Origin: Henricia sp. BOLD:AAB3569
Lineage: Eukaryota; Echinodermata; Asteroidea; Spinulosida; Echinasteridae
DNA: 64,000 nt
Reading direction: 5' to 3'
NCBI GenBank assembly: GCA_037783545.1
Contig: JBBELK010000329.1
Coordinates: forward strand, 2,804,501-2,868,500
Positions 13,701 through 28,700 of this stretch are shown one piece after another. Under the pieces are notes generated by a model. The model made no database searches. It was given only the letters and a program-made list of their open reading frames with translations, and was not told the origin of the DNA. A program made the translations under genes and the position numbers. Positions within the stretch are counted from its first letter, which is position 1. Every line of letters begins with the position of its first letter.

Positions 13701-16700
13701 AACATGGGCTTTTGTGCACGCGAATACCTCCGTAGCTCGAAATTCCTGTACGAGTACCTCTGTTTACCTCGAAGATTGTTCAGTTATTCAAAAGGAAACC
13801 GCAACTGAAACGATCTTAATGAGCATGAAATTTTGTTCATGAGTCTTATCTGTCAATTGAATCTGTCTTTTCATCAAGAGATGCAGCATGATGCGCTCCC
13901 TCACTGTTACAATAGGGCCTAATCAATCCAAAAACCGCAACAAATCAGGGTTCCTGGAAATGCTTGAATGGTCTTGCCGCTGTCGATGGGCTAGGCGCGC
14001 GGTGCATTCGTTCTCGGTCGCTTTGGTTCTCGCATGCTTCACATGCGGTAGATCAACCTCGAACATGTTCACTGCCATTGTTAAAGCATGCCCGGAATGC
14101 AACCAGAACCTGGGATCGACCGTGGATAAGGTTAGTGCGCCCTCTATTGACAGAATATCACCTATCACGCAATCACACTGCTGGCCGTATGTGCGTGCAT
14201 GCGCGTGCGTGCAGCACTGCACTACAAACCGCCCGCAAAATACGGACGATATGATGAAAAAAAAACACCACAAAATGAAGACACAAAACACATGGTACGT
14301 GCTATACAAAATGGACATTTTAATATTTTAATCTTGTACATAAAATAGACCTTCAAATAACAAAAGAAATCTTGCCAAAACGATGTTTTGGAGCTGGGAA
14401 AAGGGCTTACAAAATGGGCTAAATACCGAGTCTACAACATACACATGGGGCTAGCGAGTTACGGTGGACACTTTTCGTGCGTTGAGCAGAGCGAATCAGG
14501 ACCTCCGTTTAACTCAAACTCTGGATACCTCAAAGTTTTCGTCCATTCCCTTGAGTTTCGACTTAACGAGATTTTACTGTATTTAGCCTGTATTGCTTTC
14601 CATGGCAAAGTTTGAATCACTGTAATTTGACTAGAGTCCCTTCGTTTATAGTCGAACTATAATATACACATATGGACTGGCAATGAGGTCACTAGTGCAC
14701 ATCTATGCACCCCTAAGGACTGTGAGTGACCACAAGAGGGTCCTATTTCCGGAGTCTGAGAGAAATAGGACCCTCTTGTGGTCGCTCACAGTCCAGATGG
14801 GCATATAGACGGGCACTGGTGATCGAATTATGCCAGTCCATGTGTTTTATGAAACACATCTGGCCAAAAATAAATGCAATTAGATTAAATAAGAAGTAAT
14901 CCAACAATAGGCATTTGAAAAATACATGTAGGTTTATGAACAACAGGATTTTGAACTGTTAAGCACTACAACAATAAGCCGTTCAACAAGAGCAGTTTAT
15001 CAGTTAATGAAACTTTTGGCTTACTTTAAATTGCTGTTCACCAATACAGTTGGCAACCTCCAGAGGGCTCAGGAACCGGTCACTAGTTTTTGAGGCTAGT
15101 GCCCGGTCAGGAACACTGGTCAGGGAATCACGCGCGCGTGAAGTCTTGACACGCGCTAGAAGTGTTGACGCGACTCTAATAATAATAATAATAATAATAA
15201 TAATAGTAATCTTATATAGCGCCAAATGCCAGGGCCTCTAGGCGCTTTACAGTATAAACCAAAGCGATAACATACATATACATGTACATAGATAAATATT
15301 AAACGTTAAAACCAAAAAGCATCATCAAGAGCATCAAGTCTGGTAATACTGAACAAAAAGATGTGTCTTAAGCTGGGACTTGAAATTACTGATGGAATGA
15401 ATTTGACGCATGCTGTTAGGAAGACCATTCCAGAGGTGTGCCGCTGAAAAAACAAATGATCTATCACCATAGAATTTTGTTGATGAGCGAGCAGGTACCC
15501 TCAATTGACAGTCCGATGATGATCTTAGAGACCTAGTCAGGATTGAGAATCAGAAAGAGGCGTGTTATAATTAACTGTAATCGTTGCTCATAACTATTTT
15601 ATTCCAAATAGTAATTTTGAAGAAGATCTTGTGATGTCCATTTAACCTCAAATTACACATTTTTCTTAATGCAAAGCTGCAAAATTTCTCTGATTTTACA
15701 GAAGACTCGTGGAAAATAGGTTGACCTCTCAACTTCAGACATATCTAAAGATCTCTGAGATTAATTGACAATTCAGGAGGGTTTTAATCTGTGTCAGGAG
15801 TCACGAGATCGATCATTTTCCAAGGAATCTTCTGACAAATTTTGACGGATTGGCAGCTTTGCTTGATGTTATTCTCTTTTGTTAATTTATTATTTATAGG
15901 TGGCAAACCGCAAACTCAAAACTTGACAAATGATTTCATTTCTAGAACGCTGACGTGATCCTCCTAGCCACTATGTACCCTCTCTCCTTAGCCGGTCGCT
16001 ACCTGCCAGCCCTAGCCAGCACCCAGCATTGGTACCCTCTGCGGTGCTATCATATTGTGTGTGAGCGTCTCTATGGTCGTGCTAGCTGCCTAGCGGTCGT
16101 ATCAGACAACATCAGTGGCAAAGACCTAAAAAGAAGTAGGAAAGAGACGGACATGATAGTTACACAGGTACAGCAAAGATTTCTTCTAGGACTTATAACT
16201 CATTCGGGGGTTAAGCATTATAAATTTAAAGCCGTGCTGAAAGCTTGAAGCTACTTGGCGAGGAAAAAAGTTATTTTATAAAACGGATGTTACTTGATAA
16301 AGTTACATTTTTAAAATCTTTATTGATGACTTTATATTAGAGAGAAAAATGAAAAACTTGACCGTGTTCGTCAACCGGCAACAGGCCAAAATGAAAAACA
16401 GGGTGATGACGTCATAATGATATGCATTGACCCCGCTACATCATAGCGAGGAGACAGTCACTATTTTGCAAAGCAAGTTGCATGCTTTCCGCATAGCATA
16501 AACCACCAGTCGTTATTTTTCTGTAAAAGTTTTCAAAGTTTTCGGTGTATTTTCTCAGTGGTTGTTACACTGAATTCATTTTTGATATCAATAAAATACC
16601 AGCTTCATGCCTTGTTGGTGGTAACACTTGCAACTCTGTGGAAAATCCGCGGTTCCGTGCGTGCATACAACGTTTACGTGTTTGCTGCAAGGAGCTAGGT

Positions 16701-19700
16701 ACACGACCACAGTCAGTGAAGCTGTGTGTGTCTCCTCACTATAATGCCACACACATAGCTCGAGTTGATTGACGTGACCTTTCGTTTTCAGTTTCGTGTA
16801 AAAAGAGTCTCGGAAAAAGACTCAAATTTTCTGACTTTTCCAGGATGAAATTCTGAATAAAATTTTCTTAGTACATAAAGGACTATATAAAGAAAGGAAT
16901 ACTGTTGAAAACCATGAAAGTGAAGGGAGATTTCCACCCAGCTTTAAGCATCATATAGTATTTATTTGTCGTGATGAACGGTATTTTTTGCCCACAGGTT
17001 GAAATGATTCGACGGGACGGAATCAAATCGCTGATTTTCAGCTTAGGACGAAGTCTGATGGTTACACTTCAGGATGAAATGGACTCGCAGATTCACGTCT
17101 TCCACTCCCCTCACAAGTAGGTGCTCTGTCGTAAAAACCTGGGGCACTTTTAGGCTTAAATAATGGTCCTAAAAAGCTCAGAAAAACCAAAAATGGCCAC
17201 ACGAGAGAGCTGTGTATTGGTTTCTGGTATATTTTTAAAATCAGAAATTGATTTAGCTTGCGTCGGGAAACTTGAATGTTAATTAAGGTTTGTTTTGCCC
17301 TTGCCCGATTTAATTATTAACACTGTATACTCGGTGCTTTCCCGAGACACTATGAAAAACTTCATAGCGTGCCCAGGTGGGACTCGACCCCACGACCTCC
17401 CACTGTGAGCAACAAACAATGGAAATTGGGCACACACCATTGTTAATAACAATAGTTTGTGCCCAATTTCAATTGTTGGCTGCTCATAGTGTCCTGCAAA
17501 CAAGGCAGACGTCTTAACCACGCGACCACCAAGCTAGCCAGTGTTGAATGGCCGGTTCGAATCATTTCGTAACGGGGATCGCAATTAAACGTGTTCCCCA
17601 CAACTCTTTAACATGTAGACACATTTCTTTGTGACTTCTTTTTCTCTCTAAGCAGATACAAGCTCAAGGATGGACAAAAGTGTGAGGATGATTTAGCCAG
17701 TTGCACCGATTTGATCGTTGAGTTCGTACGGGACCACTGCCGATTGCCAGTCACCCATCTGACCATGAGTGTGTTCCACACTCACAGTGGGTAGGTACAT
17801 GGGTTTAAAGGTAGAGTACATCATTTGCAGTGACCCAAATTTTGTTTTCATGATCGACAAGAAAAACCTTACTAAAAGAGTTAATAACAATGGTACCAAA
17901 CATGAATTTATTTCAGTCCAAAATGGTATTTTGTGTGAGAAACTTAGCAACTGAAGATGGTTTTCTAAAGTCTTTTGCAAAAAACTTTTTACCATGCTAC
18001 TCAACACAAAAGCTATGCATGGTTTTATCTGAAGTATTACTGCCTCTATGTGGCTGAAATTTCTGCACAGCAGTTTTATCAACATGGGCTTTTAATCACG
18101 AGTCGAAATAACGCCCTTTGTAACAATTTACTAATCACGTACTCTCCATTTAACCTCAACAAACATGTGAAGAGAAGACGATGAAGAAATGCTCAGTTTC
18201 AGAGGTGGGAGGAAAACCACAACACAAGTCTGTATTGATTGCTTTCCGTGACGTAGAACATCCGGGAATGTTTGAGTGTCACCGGTCACGCGCGTATTTG
18301 CATTCGACAATGCCGCACGCGCACGTTGCGATATGTTCAAATTATTAAGCATGTAGTCAGCTTGTAAAAACGAAAGTGTTTTTACTTAATAGCAATTTTT
18401 AGCCTGAAGAAATACATTTTATCTTTATCAATACAACAGCAAGGTTAAGCAATAGAGGTAAGTGCAACCAATGCGCTTTTCTTGCTTTTTTAGCCGGTAA
18501 TCACTCAAGCCACGTGGGTCATGAAAAATGACAACTAAAATGCTGGATGGAAGGCGTGACGTCACCGGAAAGCAATCAACGGGGAAAAACCCATGGAATC
18601 AAGCAGGGACTGAGAACCCAATCAACATACTGGAGAAGAAAAAGGGCCATAGACGTGGAAGGCGAGAAAACGAACCAATATATTGATTGATGTTTGAATC
18701 TCTCTTGCAGATCAGCATTTGGAGAACACCATGGAAACTCCATCTTTGAACACGGTCTGCCAGTCCTCATAGCCCTAGCCAATAAGACCCATCTTAACAA
18801 AGGAGCGCCATTTATTGAGGTAAGATGGGGACAGAAAAATATATCATGGTGGATTGTTAAAATATTGGCCAAAAAAATGCATAGTCATCAACGCAGGATA
18901 CACATGAATGAATAAGTGTTTGGTACTCTGATGAGTGCAAGTCATTACCTAATTCTATATTCCGATACACATGAATGCACATTTTGTGCTGCCTCTGTTG
19001 TTGGAAAATTAAAGAAAAAAAATACCTTCCAACGTATCTGCTATTCGTTTAAAAAGTTAGGGCGCAAACCTGACTTATTAGGGAGGTTTCGCACCGTCAC
19101 GGATACCGATATGGATACGGATACGTCATGGCTTTATGCGCTTCTCGTGACGCGTAACCGTTATCGGCCTCCATACGCGTAGCATAAAAAACGGATACCG
19201 GTTATGCAGAATTTTTGCTTTTTGCGTGATGGATTAATTAGTTGTATGCATTTTGTTTCTTTGTGATGTATATTCCATAAATACCGATCGAATTTAATGA
19301 GTCATGCCCACGTGAAAGTGAGGAAAATCAGTTGAAAACAAAGCTAAGCGCAGAGCAGATTTAGCAGATAAATTTATGCACGTAGTCACACAGTGCGAAA
19401 CCCAGTTCAGTTTGCGCATCAACGTGAACGGTTACTGTTATCATATCCGTATTCATAACCGTATTCATAACCGTATTCGTCACCTTGCGAAACCTCTCTA
19501 TTAGGGCACAAACCTGACTTATTAGGGCACAAACCATTAATGTTTCAAATTCCAGTTTGATAGCTTTAGGTAAAACAAAGATAAGTGACATTAAAGTTTT
19601 GTGCACGTTTCTATGGAAATGTCTCCTTACCGGTTATTATTATTATTATTTATTTCTGGTACTGAAACTGAAACCAAGGATTCCTCAAAAGCATATATGG

Positions 19701-22700
19701 GTGGTTTCAAACATGTTATGATCAAACTTGTTTTGGGTAAAAATGTTACATTGTATTTGTATATTGTAGGCTTTAACATCCGCTGCCTATGAGTTCTACA
19801 ACCAGATGGTATTTGTATCCCTGAGCGTGGATGAATTCCCAAAGTGGGCTGCTCAGTTCGTACCTCTGGGCTATCGCCAAAAGATTCTGGGTAAGTCTCT
19901 GTCTCTAGTCAGAAACTCACAATTTGCTCTCAACACACATACACATATGTATGGTGGCCATCTTGGGGCCACATATTTCTTTGATATTTTTACAATTAAA
20001 ACCTGTTGACTTCCAATTGCGCATAGTTTGTGGATAACAATTTTCACTGGAACCTGTCTTTTTTTCCTGATGGAATCCATTTTGTCATAATTTCATTGAT
20101 CAATAATTGAATAAGTGTTTGGTACTGCAAAATCGGAAAATAGAATTTAGTAACGACAAAGTAAAGCTTTTTGACTTGCACTCATCAAAGCAAAACGCAA
20201 GAATGGCGTGGGTGACGCTATCGATAATAATATAAGGCTAAAGGCGGGAATGACGTGTTCAGAATGCTGCGCGCTAATTGGTCAGCTGACAACAGCAGGG
20301 AGCACGCTACTGCGCCTGCGCAGTTAAGCCTAGCGTACATCAACATTGCAACTGGAAGCAACTCAACTGATCAGTTGCTGTCGATGTGTGCATAGCGCGC
20401 ACATCGGCAGAAACTGATTAGTTCCGCAACTAGCGGCAACTGGGAGCATCCAGCTATATCTACATTTCCAGAGCGCGCACATCGACACAGCAACTCGGTA
20501 AAGCGCAGAGTGCATTGCCCTTGCAACTGGAAGCAACTGTGCTTGCAGTTGCTGTCGATCAGATGCACGCGAGCAACTGGCAGCAACTATAGTTGCAAGT
20601 ACGCGTACATCGATGCAACTGACCGAAACTGGGTACAACTAGTTGCCAGAAAGTAGAACATGAGCAAGTCGCGGTAACTGGGATTTTTTCAGTTGCCGGT
20701 AGTTGCAAGTGCGCGTATATCGACCTTTTTGGGCAACTGGTCAGTTGCACCCAGTTGCTCCTAGTTGCCGGAAACACCAGTTGCCACTAGTTGCTTCCAG
20801 TTGCAAGGTCGATGTACGCTAGGCTTTAGACTACATGTAGCGTGTGTACAAATGCAAGAACGCTCGCAAAGCTGCCACACAGCCGGAATGCACATCTGCT
20901 ATAGGACAACACTTGTTTGATCACCCAGAGTGCTCAAAACAATACAGCGAACAGCAGTTCACTGTACTGGCCAGAGCACGCAGTATCATGCATCTGCACA
21001 TGCTCGAGGCTACATACATTCACTTCACAAAACCCGAATTATGTTGTCAGAAAGAGTTTGTACACATGCTACATGTAGTCTAACTGGGCATGCGCAGTAG
21101 TGTGCTCCCTGCTGTTGTCAGCTGACCAATTAGCGCACAGCATTCTGAACACGTAATTCCCGCCTTTAGCCTTATATTATTATCGATAGCGTCACCCACG
21201 CCATTCTTGCGTTTTGCTCGGATGAGTGCAAGTCGAAAAGCTTTAGCATGTCTTTGTCGTTACCTAATTCTATTTTCTGATTATCATAAATTTTTCACAT
21301 TCACCCGTACTATTGAAACTTGTTCAATTCTTCCAATTTGCATATGGTTTGTGGATAAAACGGGTGCACCAACTGATTCCCTAAAGGGAATCAGTTTTTC
21401 ATAATTTCATTTACCATGTAATCATCCTGAAAGAAATGACCTGTCAACATTTCCATTAATTATTCAAAGACTTGCACTCAGAATTAAAACTGTCTGTAAA
21501 TCGAAAAGGTGCCCGAACTTGCTGGAACCTGTCTTTTTTCTCCTGATGGAATCCAGTTTGTCATAATTTCATTTCCTAATTAAGCATTTTGTATAGAATT
21601 GTCCTGTCCACAATTTTCTTGATACTTCAAAGACTTTTTCAATTGAATTAGAATTTGTTGTCTTCCATAGGAATATGGTGCCCTGACTTTTCCCTGATGA
21701 AACTAATTAATCGTCTTGAATAGAAATGTCCTGTCCACATTTTCTTTTGATACTTTAAAGACCTGTACCCAGAGAATTAAAACTTAATGAGTGACTAGAA
21801 ATGAAAGATATTTTCTTCTCATGTACAAAGAGAATAAGCCTACTACTACTCTTATACTTAGTTGTTTGCTTCTCTGATGCTGACCAGTTCATGTCAGGCC
21901 TGGCTGGTTTGAATAGAATTGTCTTGTCAAACATTTCCTTCTATCGTCAAAACACCTGTAACCAGAAATTTAAAACATGAGTGACCAAAATTAATTTTTG
22001 ATGTTAAAACAGGCGCCTCTACTTGAACTTGTCATAATACTTCCTGGATACTTGCCAGCTAATTTATTATCTTATTGGTCATGTTCAACAATATCTTGAC
22101 AATGTCAAACATTTCCTTTGCTCCTCCAAACACGTGTAACCACAAACTTAAAACATGAGGGCCCTAAATTGAAGCATATTTTAGTTAGATACGGGTTGAT
22201 GCGCTTGTCTTTCTGGTTCGTGTCGTCCTACAGCATGGTAGTTGTCCAGTTTATCCTAGTGGATAGAATGGGCTTGTTCGTGCTGACCTTTGACAATCAC
22301 CAGACCGTTTTGCGTCCAGTGACCAGGCGCCTTAAATGTGAAGCTAACTTAAACTTGACATAAGATCTCCTCAGTTAATCCAGGATTTGGATCTCTTGTG
22401 TTTGGTTGCATGTAGATGCCTCAAATTCAGAGCTAACTTGAGATTTAAATTTAGCTGGGCACTTGGGATGTCTCAAATGACATAAGATTTGTTTCTCTTA
22501 ATCTTAGATTCTAATCTTCTGTGGTTGGTTGCATGTAGGTGCCTTGATGAGCTAAGTTGAGCTGGGCACTTGGGGTTTCTCATATGATGTAAGATTTTCT
22601 TTTTTAGTCCAAGATATTCCAATCTCTTGTGGTTGGTCACATGTTCATGAGTCTTTCCACGGCAAAGGGAGAATTGAGGCAACACAGAGCATATTTTCCA

Positions 22701-25700
22701 GCGTCTGCTTTCAAAATAAAAGAAATAAGTTTAAGTTGTTCTGAAGAGATACCTGGTGTGACAACATGCCTTTCTAAAACCCTGTGTAAAAATTTCCAAT
22801 ATACGCTCGTAACCAGGACGGCCTAAAATGTAACACAAGTGTCCGTCCCGGTTACGAGCATACATTAGAAATTTGTACACAGGGTTTTTAGAAAGGCACA
22901 TGTTGTCACACTATTTGTAACCCTTTTTGGGCCCAAGTTCTCTCTTCAGAACAACTGAAACTTATTTCTTTTATTTTGAGACCAGACAAAGGTACTTCCT
23001 CGAAAATATGGTCTGTGTTGCCAAAATGCCCCCTTTACTGTGGAAAGACTCGCATGTAAGCGCCTTCTATCAAAACTTAACTTGCACTAGAGTGCACAAG
23101 CAAAGTCTTAGGGTGGATTCATACTAAACCTTTCCACACGTTATGCTCGTAAATTTGATTGATGCACGTTGCTTCAGGAAAACGTGGGACAGAGAGAATT
23201 TCTTATGAAATGACACACTGAAAACCACAAAATTCACCCTGGCAGCAAGGGGTTTTTGTCATCCTGTAATTTTCACTGCGGCAGTTCTCACCAAATTCTC
23301 TCCATGATGTATTTTCTCGAGGCGACATGCATGAAATTTACGCATGTAACGTTTAAAAAAAGCTCGGTGTGTATCCAGCCTTAGGAGAAAGCATCCTCAA
23401 CATTTTGTCCTTTCTTCTATTAAAGGCCCTATGTATCATTTGCAAAATAAAACGTTTTACAGATTCGTGGAATAACATATATCTAAGGAAGAATGTTGAT
23501 AAACTAGCCTGAAGAAATTTTAGCTACTTAGATGCATCAATGCTTCAGAAAACCTTGAAAATCTATATACGGATTTTGTGTACAAGTGAATGGTAAAAAA
23601 AGTCCCATGCACGGGACTGTTTAGAAAACCACCTTCGGTTGTCAATTTCCAGCATGAAATACCATTTTGGACGGAAATATATTAATGGGGTGTTTGTTAC
23701 CATTGCTATCAACACTTTGGGTAAAGTTTTTCTTGTCAACTCATGACAAACAAAATTGGGTCATTGCAAATGATACAATGGGCCTTTAAACTAATTCGTT
23801 ATTTTAATAATCCTATCCATTTCTAACCAACTCCTTTGTCCAAGGCACAAATGTATTACTGACACCATTTTTATAAGAATAAGATGTGATAATTTCAACA
23901 TCATTACATGTAAATCAGAAATGATCCAAACCGGAAATGATGAGAATTTCAGGATATAATTCACAGTTATCACACTTGCCCATGTGCGAGAATTCACCCA
24001 TACCCCAAGAACACATAAAGGGGCATGTTACTAATTACAGGAATTATGCTTCTTCTCACCTCAGAGGCAAACACGGCATATTCATTTCCGATATTTCTCA
24101 TGTTTGATTTTTTTCTGTCACTTGTACTTTGGGTGTGTAGCTTTCGATACGTAGGGCTATATGTGGTGTTATAGACATGATAACTGGTAAGTTTGGAGTC
24201 ACCGATTTGTAACCCTTAGAGAGCTAACTGGACCAACTGATAAACAAATGCAATTACTGGGTTTGGGGTCCCTGTAGGCCGTAAGGTGGCCGTGGCTGGT
24301 AAACGGGAGGGAACAGGAAATCATCAAAAGGACTTTATGATCGGTCACGGGTCAACGTTGGTAATCAAGCTCATCACATCCTGATGGTTTAGGCTGCGTT
24401 CACACTGAAACTATTGCCCTTTTTATGGTTAGATTTCACATGTGTCGCCTTGAGAAGAAAAAAAAGGTGTGGAGGGAATTTAGAGTGAAACGAAGCACTG
24501 AAAACCACATGCAGAATCAACTTGGGCGAAAGTGTTTTTGTGATTCTGTGATTTTCAGTGCATCAAATTTTCCTCCATGCTACTTCTCTCAAAACAACGT
24601 GTGTCAAATTTAAGCATGCCGTAATCGTGAATTCATAAATACCTTAGACAGTTTACACATCCCTATTGGCTGAGAGCACGTCACGTGGGCAGTCTTAAAC
24701 TAGCGATAATGACCAGTGATAATGCCCGGCCGGCTGGCCCGCGTTTGTGCCCTAGTCGGCGCGTATACGGAGCAAGCACATGTACACAGAAACTGCACGC
24801 GCCCAAAAGCAAATTGTGTACTGTGCGTGTGCGCGCAACACGTACGCCTGCATTACGCGTAGCGCGATCGAACAAAAACAGCTAGCAGTTGTACAAACGC
24901 GATGTTGACACTGTGGGTATAGGAAAGTGAATGCAAAACATGGCAAAACGACGAGCTAATTTGGGTTAATTTTACCGATTTACCCGGATCTTCCACCAAA
25001 TGTCATGCGCTAACGCAGCAAGCAATCAAATTATACAAGCGTCGTTAGCCCACTTAATGTGAAGTGCAGAATTAATATATGCAATGGACAAACTGACTGA
25101 AATGAATGAAACAAAGATATTTATTAATATGGAATTTAATAAAATAAACAAATACTGTTATCAATGAGCAACAAATATACACAAACAATTCTCAAAGCAA
25201 CAACTTAAAAGCAAAAGTAACTTGCAAGCAAATGCAGCTTTAAGTTGGGCAAACAAAAATAAGCAAAATAAATTAAGCAAAAACTCAAAATAATTATAGC
25301 CAACAGTGAACAGTAATGACAGCTAATATGTGCATGCACACACTTGGCAACTTAACACACATAGGTACGTACCTTTTTGTATTTCTGTCTCTACACTACG
25401 GCTTATCCCCTTCCGGCTCGGGCATTATCAGCGCCCAGGACCCCTAGCTGGTTTTAAACGTATGTTTAAGATTGGCCAAACCTACTTTTTAATCCCTAAA
25501 TAGCGTTTATCAAGTCAGTCAAACTCAAGGACTTAAGTCACTAATTCTGATTGGAACTGTGGACATTAAGCAATGCTTTAAGACTTAAGGCTATGCATGG
25601 TGGAAATCAACATGTGAATCTCTTTTGTATATGTGTGGTTTCTGAAAAGAACCGGTGAGTGTGAACTCAACGTTTCAAACAGTGTGCTCTGTTCGTCTTC

Positions 25701-28700
25701 AGGAGAAGTGCCGGACTCGTGATGATACTGATTGAGGGGATTCAGTCTACATGTGTGCACTGAAGCGGAATGGCTTTGGTTGTGGAGGCATGGGTATGCT
25801 AAGATCCTAATTAAACCAGGAAAATGTTTTAATCCAAAAGACATCATTTTCCAGATAGGTGATACAAAAACTGTTCCAAGCTCTTGTCATAATTACTCAT
25901 AAATGCAGCATTTGTTTCCCTGTGCAAATTTCATACAAGTAATTAAATTTGTGTGAAAAAAGATGAACATAAATAATACTTCAAAAACTAAATTGGCTCC
26001 ATAATTTGCCGCTAGCAACAATCCCCCTCCCCCACGCCACCCCTCTTCGTTGTGGAACGGAGTTAGCAGTTTTATAACAAGTGGCACAACCCAAATCCCA
26101 CAGGAAGTCAATAGTTCACTTCCAACTCGGTCCCGGGTCTCTGAATGACCTCGGACACGTGGCCTGCCATTTCACGTGGATTTCCTTTGACCCCTTAAGG
26201 CAGAAGGGAGTTAAGGGAGTTTCAACGCTGCATTATGGACGGTGTTTGTGGTCGGATGGCCCGCATTTAGTGTTTTTACTCCCAATTTCCTCAATTTCGC
26301 CGTGGAGAGATGATGACTTGGCGAATATGGCCCCAGGAGTTGTCTTTTCTTGTCTTGAAACCCTCCATTGTTAGAACCTGGGAAACTAGGGATGTCGATC
26401 GTTAAACTCGGCAGCAGTTTTATTTCATCATGCATGAGAAATCTCTCAGGTGATTTCTTTTCTCTTTTTGTAGTCTCTACATTCCGATGTGTTTTTTTTT
26501 TTCATTGCTTCTGATTGCTCACTGCTTACATCCCTATTTTATTTATTTGTAATCAGAAACATTTCAAGGATTCAGCCTGAGCAAAAACCACCTCCGTACT
26601 TCGTCTAACGTTTGAGAAAACAGTAAAAAAAGGGTTTGCAGTCATTTCGCCCCAAAACCACTTCGCCCTGAACCATTTCGCCCTGAACCATTTCGCCCTG
26701 AACCATTTTGAGGCGAAATAGCATTTGGGCGATGTAGTGTTTGGATGAAGTGATTTAGGGCGAAATGGCACTTGGACGAAGTGGTTTGGGGGCGAAATGG
26801 CACTTGGGCGAAATGGTTTTGGGGCGAATTGAATTTTCCTCTCATGAGACGAAAACTAATTGTTTTGCTCATTTCTCAAAGACTATAGCACTTCAGACAA
26901 AACCATTTCAGGGGAAGTTTTCTATGGTCACCATGTTTATATTGTGTAAATCTGTGAACATTTCTGATTTTCGAGATTACCAATGATGTATACTGCCTTT
27001 AACAAATAACACCAGCTATTCTTTTGCAGAAATTCTGCAATGAAATTCATTCGTTGTTGAGAAATTACCTAGTCTAGCTAACAGATGTGCAAACTCGATG
27101 CACGTGGCCCAGTAAGAAAAAGGCCAACGGATGTTTCGATTCACACGTCCCAAAACCAGGGGCTTAAACAAAAAACACAAGTTTTCCTTTTACAAATGGC
27201 CAAGACATAGGATCGCTCAACAATGAGAGTAGAAACGAAAACAGTTGGGCAGTTGGTTAAGCGCTAACGGCAACACACAATGAGTGTTCTTCCGCTAAAG
27301 GTCGGATGGCCTCAGGTAATGTGTCTTGGTTAAAGCAGCTGTCTCGCTGCTTGCACAGACTCTTACTTGGATTATATTTCTAGTAATAAAGCCTGTATAT
27401 ACAGGATTTGTAATGTCCTTAAATTTCAATCAACCTTACTCAAATGGAAGACAGAAGTGGTTCCAACTGTCCAATGAAATTATTTTAACGGAGATGATAT
27501 CTTTATATGAGAAAATGGTAAATGAAGATATGCATGTGGGTCTTTCCACAGTAAAGGGGGCATTTTGGCAACACAGATCATATTTTCGAGGAAATACCTT
27601 TGTCTGGTCTCAAAATAAAAGAAATAAGTTTCAGTTGTTCTGAAGAGATAACTTAGGCCCCAAAAGGGTTACAAATAGTGTGACAACCATGTGTACAAAT
27701 TTCCAATATACGCTCGTAACCGGGAGGGCCTAAAATGTAACACAGGTGTCCGTTACACTATTTGTAACCCTTTTTGGGCCTAAGTTGTTGTTATTATTAT
27801 TATTTCTTTCTGGTATTCATACCAAGAATTCCTCTAAAGTGCCTATTGCACTGTCGCTTGCAAGCGTGAGGAAACCTATCTCTTCAGAACAACTGAAACT
27901 TATTTCGTTTATTTTGAGACCAGACAAAGGTATTTCCTCGAAAATATGGTCTGTGTTGCCAAAATTCCCCCTTTACTGTGGAAAGACCCATGTAAATATG
28001 ATTGTACACACATTTTTTGACAAGAGTGAGTGAAACTAGGCCCCTGACTACAGTGGTATTATCACTGAGTTATAACAGTACTATGGCCCAGGTTTCCCTG
28101 CAGTATATAGCCAGGGAACCAGCCTAAATAGGACGGTGGTTTCGCACAATTTCTTGAAAGCATGGACACAGTTTTTCATTGTTTTCTTGGAACCTAGATG
28201 AGGTACTGAGCTGACTTACACACAGGTTGGTTTTTATCATACACATCCTCAATCACACATGGGGATAACGCCATTTGTAACAGCTTCCAATTCTCGTTAT
28301 CCATCTTTAAAACAAATTGACCAAAACTGCAAGTAATGCCTGATTTTGAAAGCTTCCTATCATGTAGGTGCTTTATACCAACCAATGGTCGTTAACTAGA
28401 CAGGCGCTGTCTAAAGTAACAGTATGTCTAGATGACTGGTCTTCCGCAGGGTTCCAGACAGGGTGTTCCCAGGTGGCAGACCGATCGGAGCAAATGTAAA
28501 TTGGCCGTCAACTCACAATTGTTGAAAGAGATCAGAATTCAGAGGGAAATTCACTCTCTTGTCAGTACTAGCTTCAACCTCCGAATAAGCCTGTTCAGGA
28601 TGCTAAAGTACATGTTTTACAAGCCAAGGTTTAGACAAAATACCGTAACCTTTATCGATCCCAAAGTGCACTGAAAAGTTAGTTCAAGTTGGATTGTCAG

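Noticed and set aside
13888..14331. 147- and 131-codon overlapping frames inside the pogo-like element
   Set aside because: Neither shows DDE or CENP-B-like features; they are opposite-strand shadows of one another.
28432..28674. Possible reverse-transcriptase remnant (GLPQGSRQG)
   Set aside because: Only a short chance match; no RT catalytic motif follows.
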